A DNA stretch of 32,574 bases from a virus, in IMG/VR virus record IMGVR_UViG_3300045440_000148, positions 1 through 32,574 of that record; one strand, given 5' to 3'. Below the pieces are notes generated by a model. The model made no database searches and was not told where the DNA came from. It saw only the letters and a list, made by a program, of their open reading frames with translations. The translations under genes were made by a program, and so were the position numbers. This document shows positions 14,301 through 20,684 of the stretch, in pieces (the stretch's first letter is position 1; the number at the start of each line of letters is the position of its first letter).

Positions 14301-17021
14301 AATTTGATCGTATTGACCCTCAGCCTGCCCCTGACTAAATTCTCTTTTAGCAAAAACCGTTTGAGCAGGTGCGATTGCAAGAATATTCTTGATGATCTCT
14401 TGCACGCCTACGTCATCACTTGGTTGCGGAGCAGTGGGTTCAACAGGCGTTGTCGTAGCGGCAGGCGTGGTCTGTTGCTGGCTGCCCAGAGCTGCGTTAA
14501 ACACATTAAGCGCTTCGTCTGTACCTTTAATTCCATTAAGCTGCTTGAGAAGATCAGCTCCCGCTGGGGTTAGCGTAAGTTTTCCCGCGTTGCCACGCAA
14601 AACAAAACCGCTCAACATATCTCTGGTTTCATCGCTTAGGTCTTTAAACCGGCGATAAAAACCATTTGATATGTCTTGCAGCGCAACGTAGCCTTTTAAA
14701 AACTCTTCGCGAGTCATCGCTGCGGAGGCAGGCGTGGTAGTTGTCGCAGTGGTTGTCGTTGCGGCTGGGTCAGGGGGCGTTACTGCGGCGGCCGGTGCAT
14801 TGGCAGCGCTGGCGTTCTTAGCCACGGCTGCAGCAACCTCGCCATCCATGTCATCGTTGTTTGAATCTGGATCAAGACGCGCCAACAGCTCACGGCCAAG
14901 CTGAGTAAGTTGCAAGCGACCATTCTCGCCAGTGGCCGTTGCCATGCCGTTGTTGAGATACCAATCCCGCTCTTCTTCTTTGACCGTGCCGTTTTCGTCA
15001 ATGCGTCCCAAGCCAAAATAAATATTTACGGCAGACGGTTGCGTTTGCGGCGCAGGCGGCTCAGCGCCGGTAGTGGGCGCGGGAGGATTTGCTCGCCCAG
15101 CATCCACCTCGCCTCGAAAGCTCATTAGCAAGCTGCCGATGCCATCGCGCATCTGCTGGTCATTTAAGCCACTGCCTGCCAATTGATAGAACTGCTGCGT
15201 AAACTGCTCGCGCTCAGGGTCAGTAAGGTTGCCCCATGAGTATTCAATCGGCAAAATGATTTCGCGCCCTTCGTAGACGCTTTTGGCCAAGTCGATTTGC
15301 TTGGTTTTATCTTCCGCAGACAATTGCTCGTAAGGCGTGGGCGCTGGGGGCGTTACCACGGCATTAGGATCGACCACTGGTGCATTGGGATCAACCACTG
15401 GCGCGTTAGGATCGACCACTGGCGCATTGGGATCGACAGGCGTAACGGCCGCTGCAGCACCACCGCCACCTTGATCTTCAGGCGGCGGGGGCGGGGGCGG
15501 CGTGGCCGTACCAGTAGGCGGCACTAAGTCATCAAAGTTTATCGGGCTGGCCACCATCTGCGCATTGTCAGGGCTGAGCCGCTGCACGGCCTCGCGCTGA
15601 GCTGATTCAGGTGAGAACCCCATCTCTTGCAAGTCGGCCAACAGCGCACGGCCTAGCGCTGTGTCGGGTGCAATCGTTGGCTCAATGCGAGATTTATAAA
15701 ACTCGTTTGCAGCGCTGACACCCTTCGCACCACCGGCCATGAGTCCAGTGACAAGCAATGTTTGCAAGAATTGCTCTTTAAACGCATCGCGAATTGACTT
15801 CTGGTCTTGCGTGAGGCCTGCCTCAAGCTCAGGCTTGTTTTGCCCAAAGCCTGTCATTGTTTCCGTGCCTTGCTCTGCAAGCCCAGCGCCAGCTTTCTTT
15901 GCCACGTTGGTGAGCGCGTCTACCTTCATGCCGCGCATGGGGGCTGCAAACGCTTTTAAGAAGATAAGGTTTGACGCGGCCTCTGGTATGGCCTCCCAAG
16001 CGCCAAACTCTCTTGCTGCGCCCATGAATTGATTTTTGGCTGCGCCCCACTCATCCTCGTTTAGCGGCCTGCCGTAGAGTTTGTTGGATTGCTTATCAAG
16101 GTTCGTTTTGACGCGCGACAGAAAATCATCAACGCTTGCTCGGTAGCTGGTTGTGGCGCCTGCACCAAAGCTCGCGGCCACGCCTGCTATTGGGTTGGCC
16201 GTGAGTGCTGTAGTTGCCGCTCCAGCCGTAGCAGAGGCTACCAGTGTGACTAGTGAGTAGCCAAGCGACTCACCAATATTGCCCAAGCTCTGATAGTTTT
16301 TATCTATCTTGGTGTCAGGCTTCTTTGTTTGCGTAATGACATAATCCAAAAAGCCATCATCTTCAGCCTTAATATCGCCCCCACGAATTGCGCGCGCAAT
16401 AGTATTGACTGCAGCGGCAGGGGCTTGGGGCAAACTCTCAGCCGCCACTACAGCGCCCTCGGTCAACGCGGTGAGAGCTGGCCTGCCTTCAGGGTTTAAG
16501 GTTGGTCTAGAGCCGCCAAAGCGTTTAAACACGCTATCAATTGATACACCTTCATCCTGTGCAATTCGACGCGCAGCAAGCTCGTTTGATGCGCGATCAC
16601 GATTACTACCCAAATTAAAGAGTTGGCCAAGGCGCTGAACAAGGCTTGGCTCAAACGCGCTCATCACAGGCACAGACTCACTAGGAACTTGAGATTGTTG
16701 CGGCGTTATTGCAGGGTCTTGAACCACAGTAGGCTCACCGGCCTGCTCCATGATTGCCGCAACATTATCACTAGAAGCAGAGAGTGCCGCCTCCCCACCG
16801 GCACTCTCGCTGTTTGCTGCAGCCGCAGGAGAGGACACAACGCCTTGGGGAGGGGCTGCCGCATCTATTAAATCGTCAAACGAAATTGCACTGGCCGCTG
16901 GCGCACCGGCCTTTGGCACAAGGTCATCAAAGCTAATGCCACGCGAGCGCCTACGCTCAGCGCCAGTGGGTTCTGGTGCATCCGTGGGGACAGGAAGCAA
17001 ATCCGCAAAGCTGATTGCCAT
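8316..17021 (-). CDS. Giant polyvalent internal virion/ejection protein with clamp-like and metallopeptidase-like domains
   Basis: 2901 residues, over twice T7 gp16. In order: S/N-F-D/A-D-L-(V/L/I) motifs near 4, 30, 46 and 494; Gly/Ala-rich hydrophobic region about 240-290; four PNAPVVD repeats (about 526-553); three related modules (665-719, 769-830, 1041-1105) on Thr/Pro linkers; a DnaN-like segment about 1215-1430 (RYYLNG 1258-1263, TDGHRMA 1276-1282, FPDWRRVQP 1319-1327, VIMGLR 1424-1429); a basic then acidic low-complexity linker; a zincin-like domain with HEWGH 1823-1827 and EMIARSFE from 1943; then a long helical C-terminus with hydrophobic stretches, as in podovirus ejection proteins. 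The N-terminus overlaps the previous gene by 1 nt (TAATG). It likely travels in the virion and enters the host. Protease activity and clamp function are inferred from motifs. Confidence 0.8.
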   Translation of the reverse strand: MAISFADLLPVPTDAPEPTGAERRRSRGISFDDLVPKAGAPAASAISFDDLIDAAAPPQGVVSSPAAAANSESAGGEAALSASSDNVAAIMEQAGEPTVVQDPAITPQQSQVPSESVPVMSAFEPSLVQRLGQLFNLGSNRDRASNELAARRIAQDEGVSIDSVFKRFGGSRPTLNPEGRPALTALTEGAVVAAESLPQAPAAAVNTIARAIRGGDIKAEDDGFLDYVITQTKKPDTKIDKNYQSLGNIGESLGYSLVTLVASATAGAATTALTANPIAGVAASFGAGATTSYRASVDDFLSRVKTNLDKQSNKLYGRPLNEDEWGAAKNQFMGAAREFGAWEAIPEAASNLIFLKAFAAPMRGMKVDALTNVAKKAGAGLAEQGTETMTGFGQNKPELEAGLTQDQKSIRDAFKEQFLQTLLVTGLMAGGAKGVSAANEFYKSRIEPTIAPDTALGRALLADLQEMGFSPESAQREAVQRLSPDNAQMVASPINFDDLVPPTGTATPPPPPPPEDQGGGGAAAAVTPVDPNAPVVDPNAPVVDPNAPVVDPNAVVTPPAPTPYEQLSAEDKTKQIDLAKSVYEGREIILPIEYSWGNLTDPEREQFTQQFYQLAGSGLNDQQMRDGIGSLLMSFRGEVDAGRANPPAPTTGAEPPAPQTQPSAVNIYFGLGRIDENGTVKEEERDWYLNNGMATATGENGRLQLTQLGRELLARLDPDSNNDDMDGEVAAAVAKNASAANAPAAAVTPPDPAATTTTATTTTPASAAMTREEFLKGYVALQDISNGFYRRFKDLSDETRDMLSGFVLRGNAGKLTLTPAGADLLKQLNGIKGTDEALNVFNAALGSQQQTTPAATTTPVEPTAPQPSDDVGVQEIIKNILAIAPAQTVFAKREFSQGQAEGQYDQIVGRYNEVYANDGKKAADDMLSGYFDMVVNQAENAFYRFVLPLYTEQIGGDQSGNKKLYRPPNRGDMLTAITDGKLDLNQGEKDDAGRFLAQLAYEGYKNALDIQAKANGTEPTTTTTPTTTTTDPQPGQTPQLTDEQIDQIYIGLQRSGEGLYMAQKQAVKSWLMENNMVEVVDNAPVLSERGRDLLQKFDDIQGNFTLQARELINSLGTPTATTIVAAEPTATTTVAAEPTAARTQGTVDANDPAVADQLKRFEGGVFKLSYSTGAGGAANRKIAQQTDEQATKTYDAAAAIFLSRAFTAPVPAKNQDTLIVENIFNVKVAPVEKKIAAAKNDTSYRNALFKIAGNMDIRYYLNGILIEPNTKIVAVTDGHRMAIVQNMDASAWYQAPESMDAYPSIVVGRDGNLIRDGKFPDWRRVQPNSAPESAFVSFDANAVASQLRGVVQGYKYITGKGNKSTTTPQSIKIDGVTGSFQAPYMLDAAEFFLRMGYTSFNAQFGDQDPSRLFLVSPDKRVQQVIMGLRDVRGEPVFEALTSDTPAKFTYDTDYSIITASKSAGSTSAAGTPVVKPKKPRKPRVPKPDALAAFDTISAILEDAGITDPKVATAVSTEYDRLTGLEEDDNGDGLDTGSLFDGSTVGQPSAGVSGSGDNNEAAPATGNRQQDGQQGGGLDNGQDLFPSAQREDRQAQGGEPQNEPATTQAGTLDDQTLDELTLEDTDGAAANNQDRPAGGSTQGGTGMGGRGQADGQRDLTSGGEGSNYPNTRGTRVGAFVTAVSFTNRASFFRDAFAQAGIDPAVANNLPIERQYRILADLMVSQFGLRFVDNTPRVSLRKAVDELLDLHRNLQFMVAALELPMQTIGLEKTLGIVNMEKQQYFAVYYPQGLVLQARGTKELPNGKVMTGAFVGLPNRTNSFAHEWGHALDFYLQAEFARTHGGNGLSYFIRDSGIAPQGARASEAAYVNLINTLFFDQALNAAKIMELERKIATSQSASVQATAQRQLDEIRAGNSKLRSTKGEYYKRVKQLGNDDYFLQPTEMIARSFETYISTIVEGLGGSTEALTKSLSAYNNQAVDYMQNAYPQQADRDAINAAWSAVFDALRAESVLNKTGAPAATKPVDANIIDPFEMLRLTPDSRSIIQREVDAWKDLKAEASRNDQRAPNPKGAVLLYQDAMRSFLWSERGGLLTMIARYPNSPTIKNIVSRLTTDPGTSNLNNRLTFEESRSKAINQFGARFGEILKRYKLDKLDANGTEVLRRMLVSQPDQGLPALAAMAQYPQLTEAADKIRNLFNDLWYYGDNAGLKMGYAPNGYLPRMYDMTKIVTDGDGFRAAAERVYNEMFDTKFEDFRSDDAIARSLLARALQILRIKPKRLPMHATGFSQTEADDIKDAVKAYKKALASLNAAPNAQDPDAALAAAEQEMEAALDLIDGVYEAIKTVDGNLRAATWLQEAWVGSAEANNSYSPDAEFLKGRVLPPSADVLMRDYLNTDVVSLINDYIPKIVNKAEYERRFGRMDMADAKRKLYEQGVLPDDVAYIFQTIEKLTGRSHDNTLGATGKVISKIQAYGIMAMLGRAVMSAAAEPLGAAIQTRDIRQGFRGLYISLANFLPTASARDRQLIAEVIGLVGNPYMDQALANREGGQFLNDPNLNQRMAKYFIFTLQHGWLKNTTVGALSVAQSFLRNRISTNLDPSLKPAERDRAMRDLREMGLQDSDVAQFFEWMQYQDSNGESLLSGKKLSIDELQSDMGQLYSDMLYRMTRKIILDPQPTDTSAISKTTLGRLIMSIQSFAYTFQRQYLAAAAKKIQEEYKTTGSIGQTSRVAAGIASGFAALYVGHTLISTLRELIFNPARLAEKDKEDELLSYLLKLGFSRSGFVGGFDPIFNAVEGLKYEKDVANTLIGAVPSYFAQALQKMLMPFSRNSAKTNTAEYNAITGFYDLALVPLMARGMTSLPAGPISVPLVALAYGYATSPAAKKAVAEFFVGEKPAPKRRKAKE
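15361..15444. repeat. Four 21-nt tandem repeats inside the giant gene
   Basis: Units begin at 15361, 15382, 15403 and 15424 and encode (minus strand) the heptad PNAPVVD. Units 1 and 3 contain TTAGGATC while 2 and 4 contain TTGGGATC, suggesting duplication of a 42-nt pair. They form a Pro-rich spacer next to a poly-Pro and Gly-rich stretch, and are a likely site of length variation. Confidence 0.9.
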
Positions 17022-18292
17022 TACAAGCCCCTTGTATCAATACCATTGTCTTGTAAGCGCTTAATCACTGCCTCACGCGGTGCGCCATCGGCAATAGCCT
17101 TACGCGCATTTTGTATGGCTCTCGGATCGACCTTGAATTTTGGTGCGACAGGGGTAAATGCGTTCGGATTATTTGCATCAGGCACGCGCGTGACCTTGTT
17201 GTTAGCGCCAAAAATTGATGAGATACCAGTATTAGGCGTTTGCTGCAAACCCATCAGCAATCCATCTTGCAAGTCTTTAACAACAGACTCCAAAGCCAGT
17301 GACGGGTTCTTATATCCAGCGTCAATCAAATTAGCGTCTTGCGTGCGGCGCGCTGCTTCAGTGATGATCGACAAACGCGCAGTAGGATCAAGCTTAATAC
17401 TTAAATTCTTAGCTATTGAATCCGTTTGCTCGCCTAGCATCTTCATAGTGCTAGCCGTAACACTTGGTACGTTGGTTGGAGTGCGATTGCTTACCACCGA
17501 CCCATCAGCTTTAAGCTCAAAATTTAGTTCTGCCAATGCCTCACGATTTTTAGCTCTGGCTTCTTCAACTTTAAGTTCTTTCTCGGTCATCTTTTTATAT
17601 TGCAGATCGAGCTGTTCAAGAGCTTGCGTGCCAACTAGCTTTTGACGCTCCATTGCACCCGCGTTAGACGCACCTTGCACCGCTAACTGGCGATCTCTTT
17701 CGTTTTTCTCAAACACATCCTGACGCGCTGTGCTGAGAGCTGTGTTCTTACTTGGCAACAGACCCATCAAGGGCAGAAAGCCCATGCCTGCGTCTGCATC
17801 GCCAGCGTTGACCTTATTGAGATAACCGCCTTGGCCAAGCACGGTTGCAAAGTCTTTAATGTTGCCGCCACGGATGAGTAGCTCTTGCATGGCTCGACCA
17901 ATCTGGTCGTTTGGCGATACTTGGTTATTAGTAAAGATTGACGAAACACGACTATCTTGCGGGGGCGCGTTCAGGCTGTAATCAAACGGCTTGTCGCTCG
18001 CGTAATCGGTGCGCAACGTAGGCGTGCTGGTTTGGCCGCCGCTCAGAAACAATGCAGCCAATGCTTCAGGGTTCTGGCGCAAAGCCATTGCTTGATCGCG
18101 AGCTGCCATCGTCTTTGCTTGGTTCAGGTCGGCAGCGGATTGACGCTGTTGATTCTGTGCGCCAAAGTTTTGCAAATTGCCCAGCTCGGAAAACATTTGA
18201 CCAAGCCCAGCATTGCTAAAGCCACTGTTTGAGCCAGCCAAAATGCCACTTCTGTCCATCGGTGCGGGTGCGTAGTATGGATTCTCGCTCAT
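17021..18292 (-). CDS. Internal virion / DNA ejection protein
   Basis: 423 residues; no named domain recognised. It is Gln/Asn/Ala-rich and mostly helical, with a probable coiled coil at about 205-255 (ERQKLVGTQALEQLDLQYKK through EELKVEEARAK) and a short C-terminal motif, IQNARKAIADGAPREAVIKR, that looks like a packing or docking element. Its start and stop each overlap the neighbours by 1 nt (TAATG), so it is translated together with the 348-residue and giant proteins. By position it corresponds to the gp15-like component of a podovirus ejectosome; the sequence itself does not prove homology. Confidence 0.65.
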   Translation of the reverse strand: MSENPYYAPAPMDRSGILAGSNSGFSNAGLGQMFSELGNLQNFGAQNQQRQSAADLNQAKTMAARDQAMALRQNPEALAALFLSGGQTSTPTLRTDYASDKPFDYSLNAPPQDSRVSSIFTNNQVSPNDQIGRAMQELLIRGGNIKDFATVLGQGGYLNKVNAGDADAGMGFLPLMGLLPSKNTALSTARQDVFEKNERDRQLAVQGASNAGAMERQKLVGTQALEQLDLQYKKMTEKELKVEEARAKNREALAELNFELKADGSVVSNRTPTNVPSVTASTMKMLGEQTDSIAKNLSIKLDPTARLSIITEAARRTQDANLIDAGYKNPSLALESVVKDLQDGLLMGLQQTPNTGISSIFGANNKVTRVPDANNPNAFTPVAPKFKVDPRAIQNARKAIADGAPREAVIKRLQDNGIDTRGL

Positions 18293-19338
18293 TATTTAAT
18301 CCCCAATCCTCTAGGTAAAGTCAATCCAGTTTCACCACCGGCAAAACGGTCTAAGCCAAGCGATCCATTGGTCTGCATTTGCCCATCGAGCATGCCCGAC
18401 TCAGGCGCTCGCAAACCAAGGCGGCTAAAGTCACCCTCTGGCATTAAGTTAAAAGTGTCACGCGATAACCCGTAGGGGTCTGCGCTTGAGTTACCAAAGC
18501 GCCCAGAGTTGAAGTACAGGTCAGCGCCGCGAGCGCCAACCTTGAGAAGATCACCCAACGGATTGCGCATCGGAGCTGGCGGTACATCGCTAACGTAGCG
18601 CTCGCCAATAAAGGGGCTTGTCGGCCCCGCATACTTCTCAGCGACAAAGGAAGGCGATTGCGCAAACGTATTTTCAGCACCAGCCGTGCGTTGCGAGTTA
18701 AGCGAGAAGTTGCGCAAAATATCTTGGATCTGATTGTTGCGCCGCTGGCCAATAATCGAGTCAGTAAACAATTGCCCAAAGCTTCTAACACCAGCCAAGT
18801 TGTTTGCATCAGCGTTGGACAGATCGCGCTGAACCGCGCCCATCGCGGCCTGTCTGTTTGCTACTGCGTCAATTGCGGAAGGATTTGCTCCTGGCACTTG
18901 CGGCTTAGGCTGGTTAATTGCGTTGAGAAAAACCTGAGCCATTTCGTCTTTCTTGCGTGCGAGCTGATCCTCGTAGCCACCATACAGGCCAATCGAGGCA
19001 TCAACGGCTGCAGTGCTGCCACGCGCTAACTCCTGTTGTCGTGCGACCTCATCTTCAACCACGGCAAGCTGCAGCGCGGCAATCCTCTGCTTGTCTGCAA
19101 TTGACCCTGCTAGGTTCTTGCGCTCAATGGCAAGCGCCTCTGCAAGGTTGCCCGACTGAAACGCTTGCGAGAGCTTTCGCTGCTCGGCGTTAAACGCAAT
19201 TCCCTTTGCATTGTTTTCGGTAGAGGCGCGAAGCGCATCAATCGAATTCCTTGTTTGCACCATGCTGTTAAGCATCGTGCCAAGCTTATCTATTCCGTAG
19301 ACAGAGGCTTGACCCGCAGTAAAACCTGATTCGGCCAT
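18292..19338 (-). CDS. Internal virion / DNA ejection protein
   Basis: 348 residues; family not recognised. The N-terminal half is Ala/Gln-rich and helical (about 1-130), the C-terminal half is Gly/Pro/Phe-rich and probably extended. There is no signal peptide or long membrane segment. TCTAAGGAG lies 6 nt before ATG 19338. The gene sits between the gp14-like protein and the 423-residue protein, sharing a TAATG overlap with the latter, so a role in the internal core or ejection complex is inferred from context only. Confidence 0.6.
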   Translation of the reverse strand: MAESGFTAGQASVYGIDKLGTMLNSMVQTRNSIDALRASTENNAKGIAFNAEQRKLSQAFQSGNLAEALAIERKNLAGSIADKQRIAALQLAVVEDEVARQQELARGSTAAVDASIGLYGGYEDQLARKKDEMAQVFLNAINQPKPQVPGANPSAIDAVANRQAAMGAVQRDLSNADANNLAGVRSFGQLFTDSIIGQRRNNQIQDILRNFSLNSQRTAGAENTFAQSPSFVAEKYAGPTSPFIGERYVSDVPPAPMRNPLGDLLKVGARGADLYFNSGRFGNSSADPYGLSRDTFNLMPEGDFSRLGLRAPESGMLDGQMQTNGSLGLDRFAGGETGLTLPRGLGIK

Positions 19339-19348
19339 GATGATCTCC

Positions 19349-20188
19349 TTAGACTACATTGCCGGTTTCGGTTGCTGGGGCGCTGTTAAACAGATCAACG
19401 CCTAATGGCTTATCTTTCTTGGTGTAAGCGCTCTGACCGTCACCAGTGCCTTTTGTGAGAGCAGAGATAAGCGTCTGCAACGGCGTATACGATGGCGCGG
19501 TAGTAAATCCTTGCGCCTGTGATGATGCAAGCGAACGAATCGCTCCTGAGTCTGCAAGCTGCGCGTTTTGCGCAACCAGATTCCCACGCGCTGATTCGAT
19601 GGCGTTTCGCGCTTGATTTGAATACTGGTTTGCCTGATCCTGAATTGAGAGCAAACCTTTGTCGTACTGGCTTTGCACATCTGCCATAGCTGAACCACGA
19701 ACAGAGCTGTTTAGGTTGCCCCCGCGAGCCAGTGACCGCACCAGACCTTGCATGGTGCTTTTGTATTGCTGATCGAGTTGTGGCGTCGCGTAATCCGTGT
19801 AGTTTTTTGCCCTGTTGGCATAAAAATCATTATTGAATTGACTAAACACCTCGTTGATTGCGTTATTGCCCTCTGCAATATTTGCCTGCCGCCGATTCTC
19901 GGCCTCACGCACTCGCGCAGCCTCGGCCTCGGCCACAGCTCGCTGCTGGTCGTACAGGCTTTGAGTTTGATTCATTCGCTCTTGCTCAAGAGCGCGAGTC
20001 TGATTAGCCTGCTCTTGTTGAAACGCTCTATCTTCTGCAGCACGTTGTTGCTCGGCGGCGCGGTTTGCAGCGCCTTGCTCTTCTGCAGCATCGCGAGCTG
20101 CAGTGGCCTGCATGTTAGAGTTACGCACTGCCACGCCACCGCCAACCACGGCTAACGTGGCAATAGTTGCTGATACCGGATCACACAT
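19349..20188 (-). CDS. gp14-like internal core protein
   Basis: 279 residues. The opening MCDPVSATIATLAVVGGGVA is typical of podovirus internal core proteins of the T7 gp14 kind, with a short hydrophobic segment at about 9-21 that could insert into the outer membrane on ejection. It is followed by a long Gln/Glu/Ala-rich coiled coil (about 28-105) and a Ser/Gln-rich end. GAGGT precedes ATG 20188, which overlaps the GNAT-like gene by 8 nt. Gene order (GNAT-like, gp14-like, two more, giant) mirrors the gp13-gp16 order of T7-like phages. Confidence 0.7.
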   Translation of the reverse strand: MCDPVSATIATLAVVGGGVAVRNSNMQATAARDAAEEQGAANRAAEQQRAAEDRAFQQEQANQTRALEQERMNQTQSLYDQQRAVAEAEAARVREAENRRQANIAEGNNAINEVFSQFNNDFYANRAKNYTDYATPQLDQQYKSTMQGLVRSLARGGNLNSSVRGSAMADVQSQYDKGLLSIQDQANQYSNQARNAIESARGNLVAQNAQLADSGAIRSLASSQAQGFTTAPSYTPLQTLISALTKGTGDGQSAYTKKDKPLGVDLFNSAPATETGNVV

Positions 20189-20684
20189 GATTTACCTCGC
20201 AATCTGTTTTCAAAACGCTGCCGTTTGATATAAGCCAAAACGGTATAAATAATTCACCCAAAACGCCGTGTGGCGTAGGTTCGCCTAAGTTAAAACCTAA
20301 CCACTGCAGCCACTTTTGAGCCTGCACATTCTTTTGATGAACATAATTAAAAACAATGTCGCGACCATCTAGCAGCTCACGCACATAATCTCTGTTACCC
20401 CGCAGCAGGCGCTTGGGAAACTTTGCAGCCTCATCGCTGGCCAGCATCCAGACAATGCCCACGCGATCCGATTGCGCACTTGGGTAAACGCCTGCAATGG
20501 CTGCAACAGAGCCATCGTCTAGCAACCAAGCATCAGAGCGTATAGAGCCTTCTACGGCGCTTAAAAGAGTTTGCTCAGGACACAAGCCACAAGCTGAATA
20601 AATCTCGTCACGGTCTGTCTGACGCAGCCGTGGGGCTAATTCGCGAGCCATGTCCATCGTGGCGCTTACGCGGTTCAGGTTCAT
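20181..20684 (-). CDS. GNAT-fold-like virion protein (T7 gp13-like)
   Basis: 167 residues from ATG 20684. This start is chosen because it overlaps the previous stop as ATGA and has GGGAGG upstream; a longer frame from 20750 would run 70 nt into the tail gene. The sequence has the shape of an acyl-CoA N-acyltransferase: SDAWLLDDGSVAAIAGVYP strands, then NVQAQKWLQWLGFNLGEP, where N-x-x-A-x-x-W-L-x-x-L-G-F is the GNAT C-terminal motif. T7 gp13 and its relatives belong to this fold and are needed for virion assembly or ejection. A clear acetyl-CoA loop is not visible, so enzyme activity is uncertain. Confidence 0.65.
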   Translation of the reverse strand: MNLNRVSATMDMARELAPRLRQTDRDEIYSACGLCPEQTLLSAVEGSIRSDAWLLDDGSVAAIAGVYPSAQSDRVGIVWMLASDEAAKFPKRLLRGNRDYVRELLDGRDIVFNYVHQKNVQAQKWLQWLGFNLGEPTPHGVLGELFIPFWLISNGSVLKTDCEVNHV

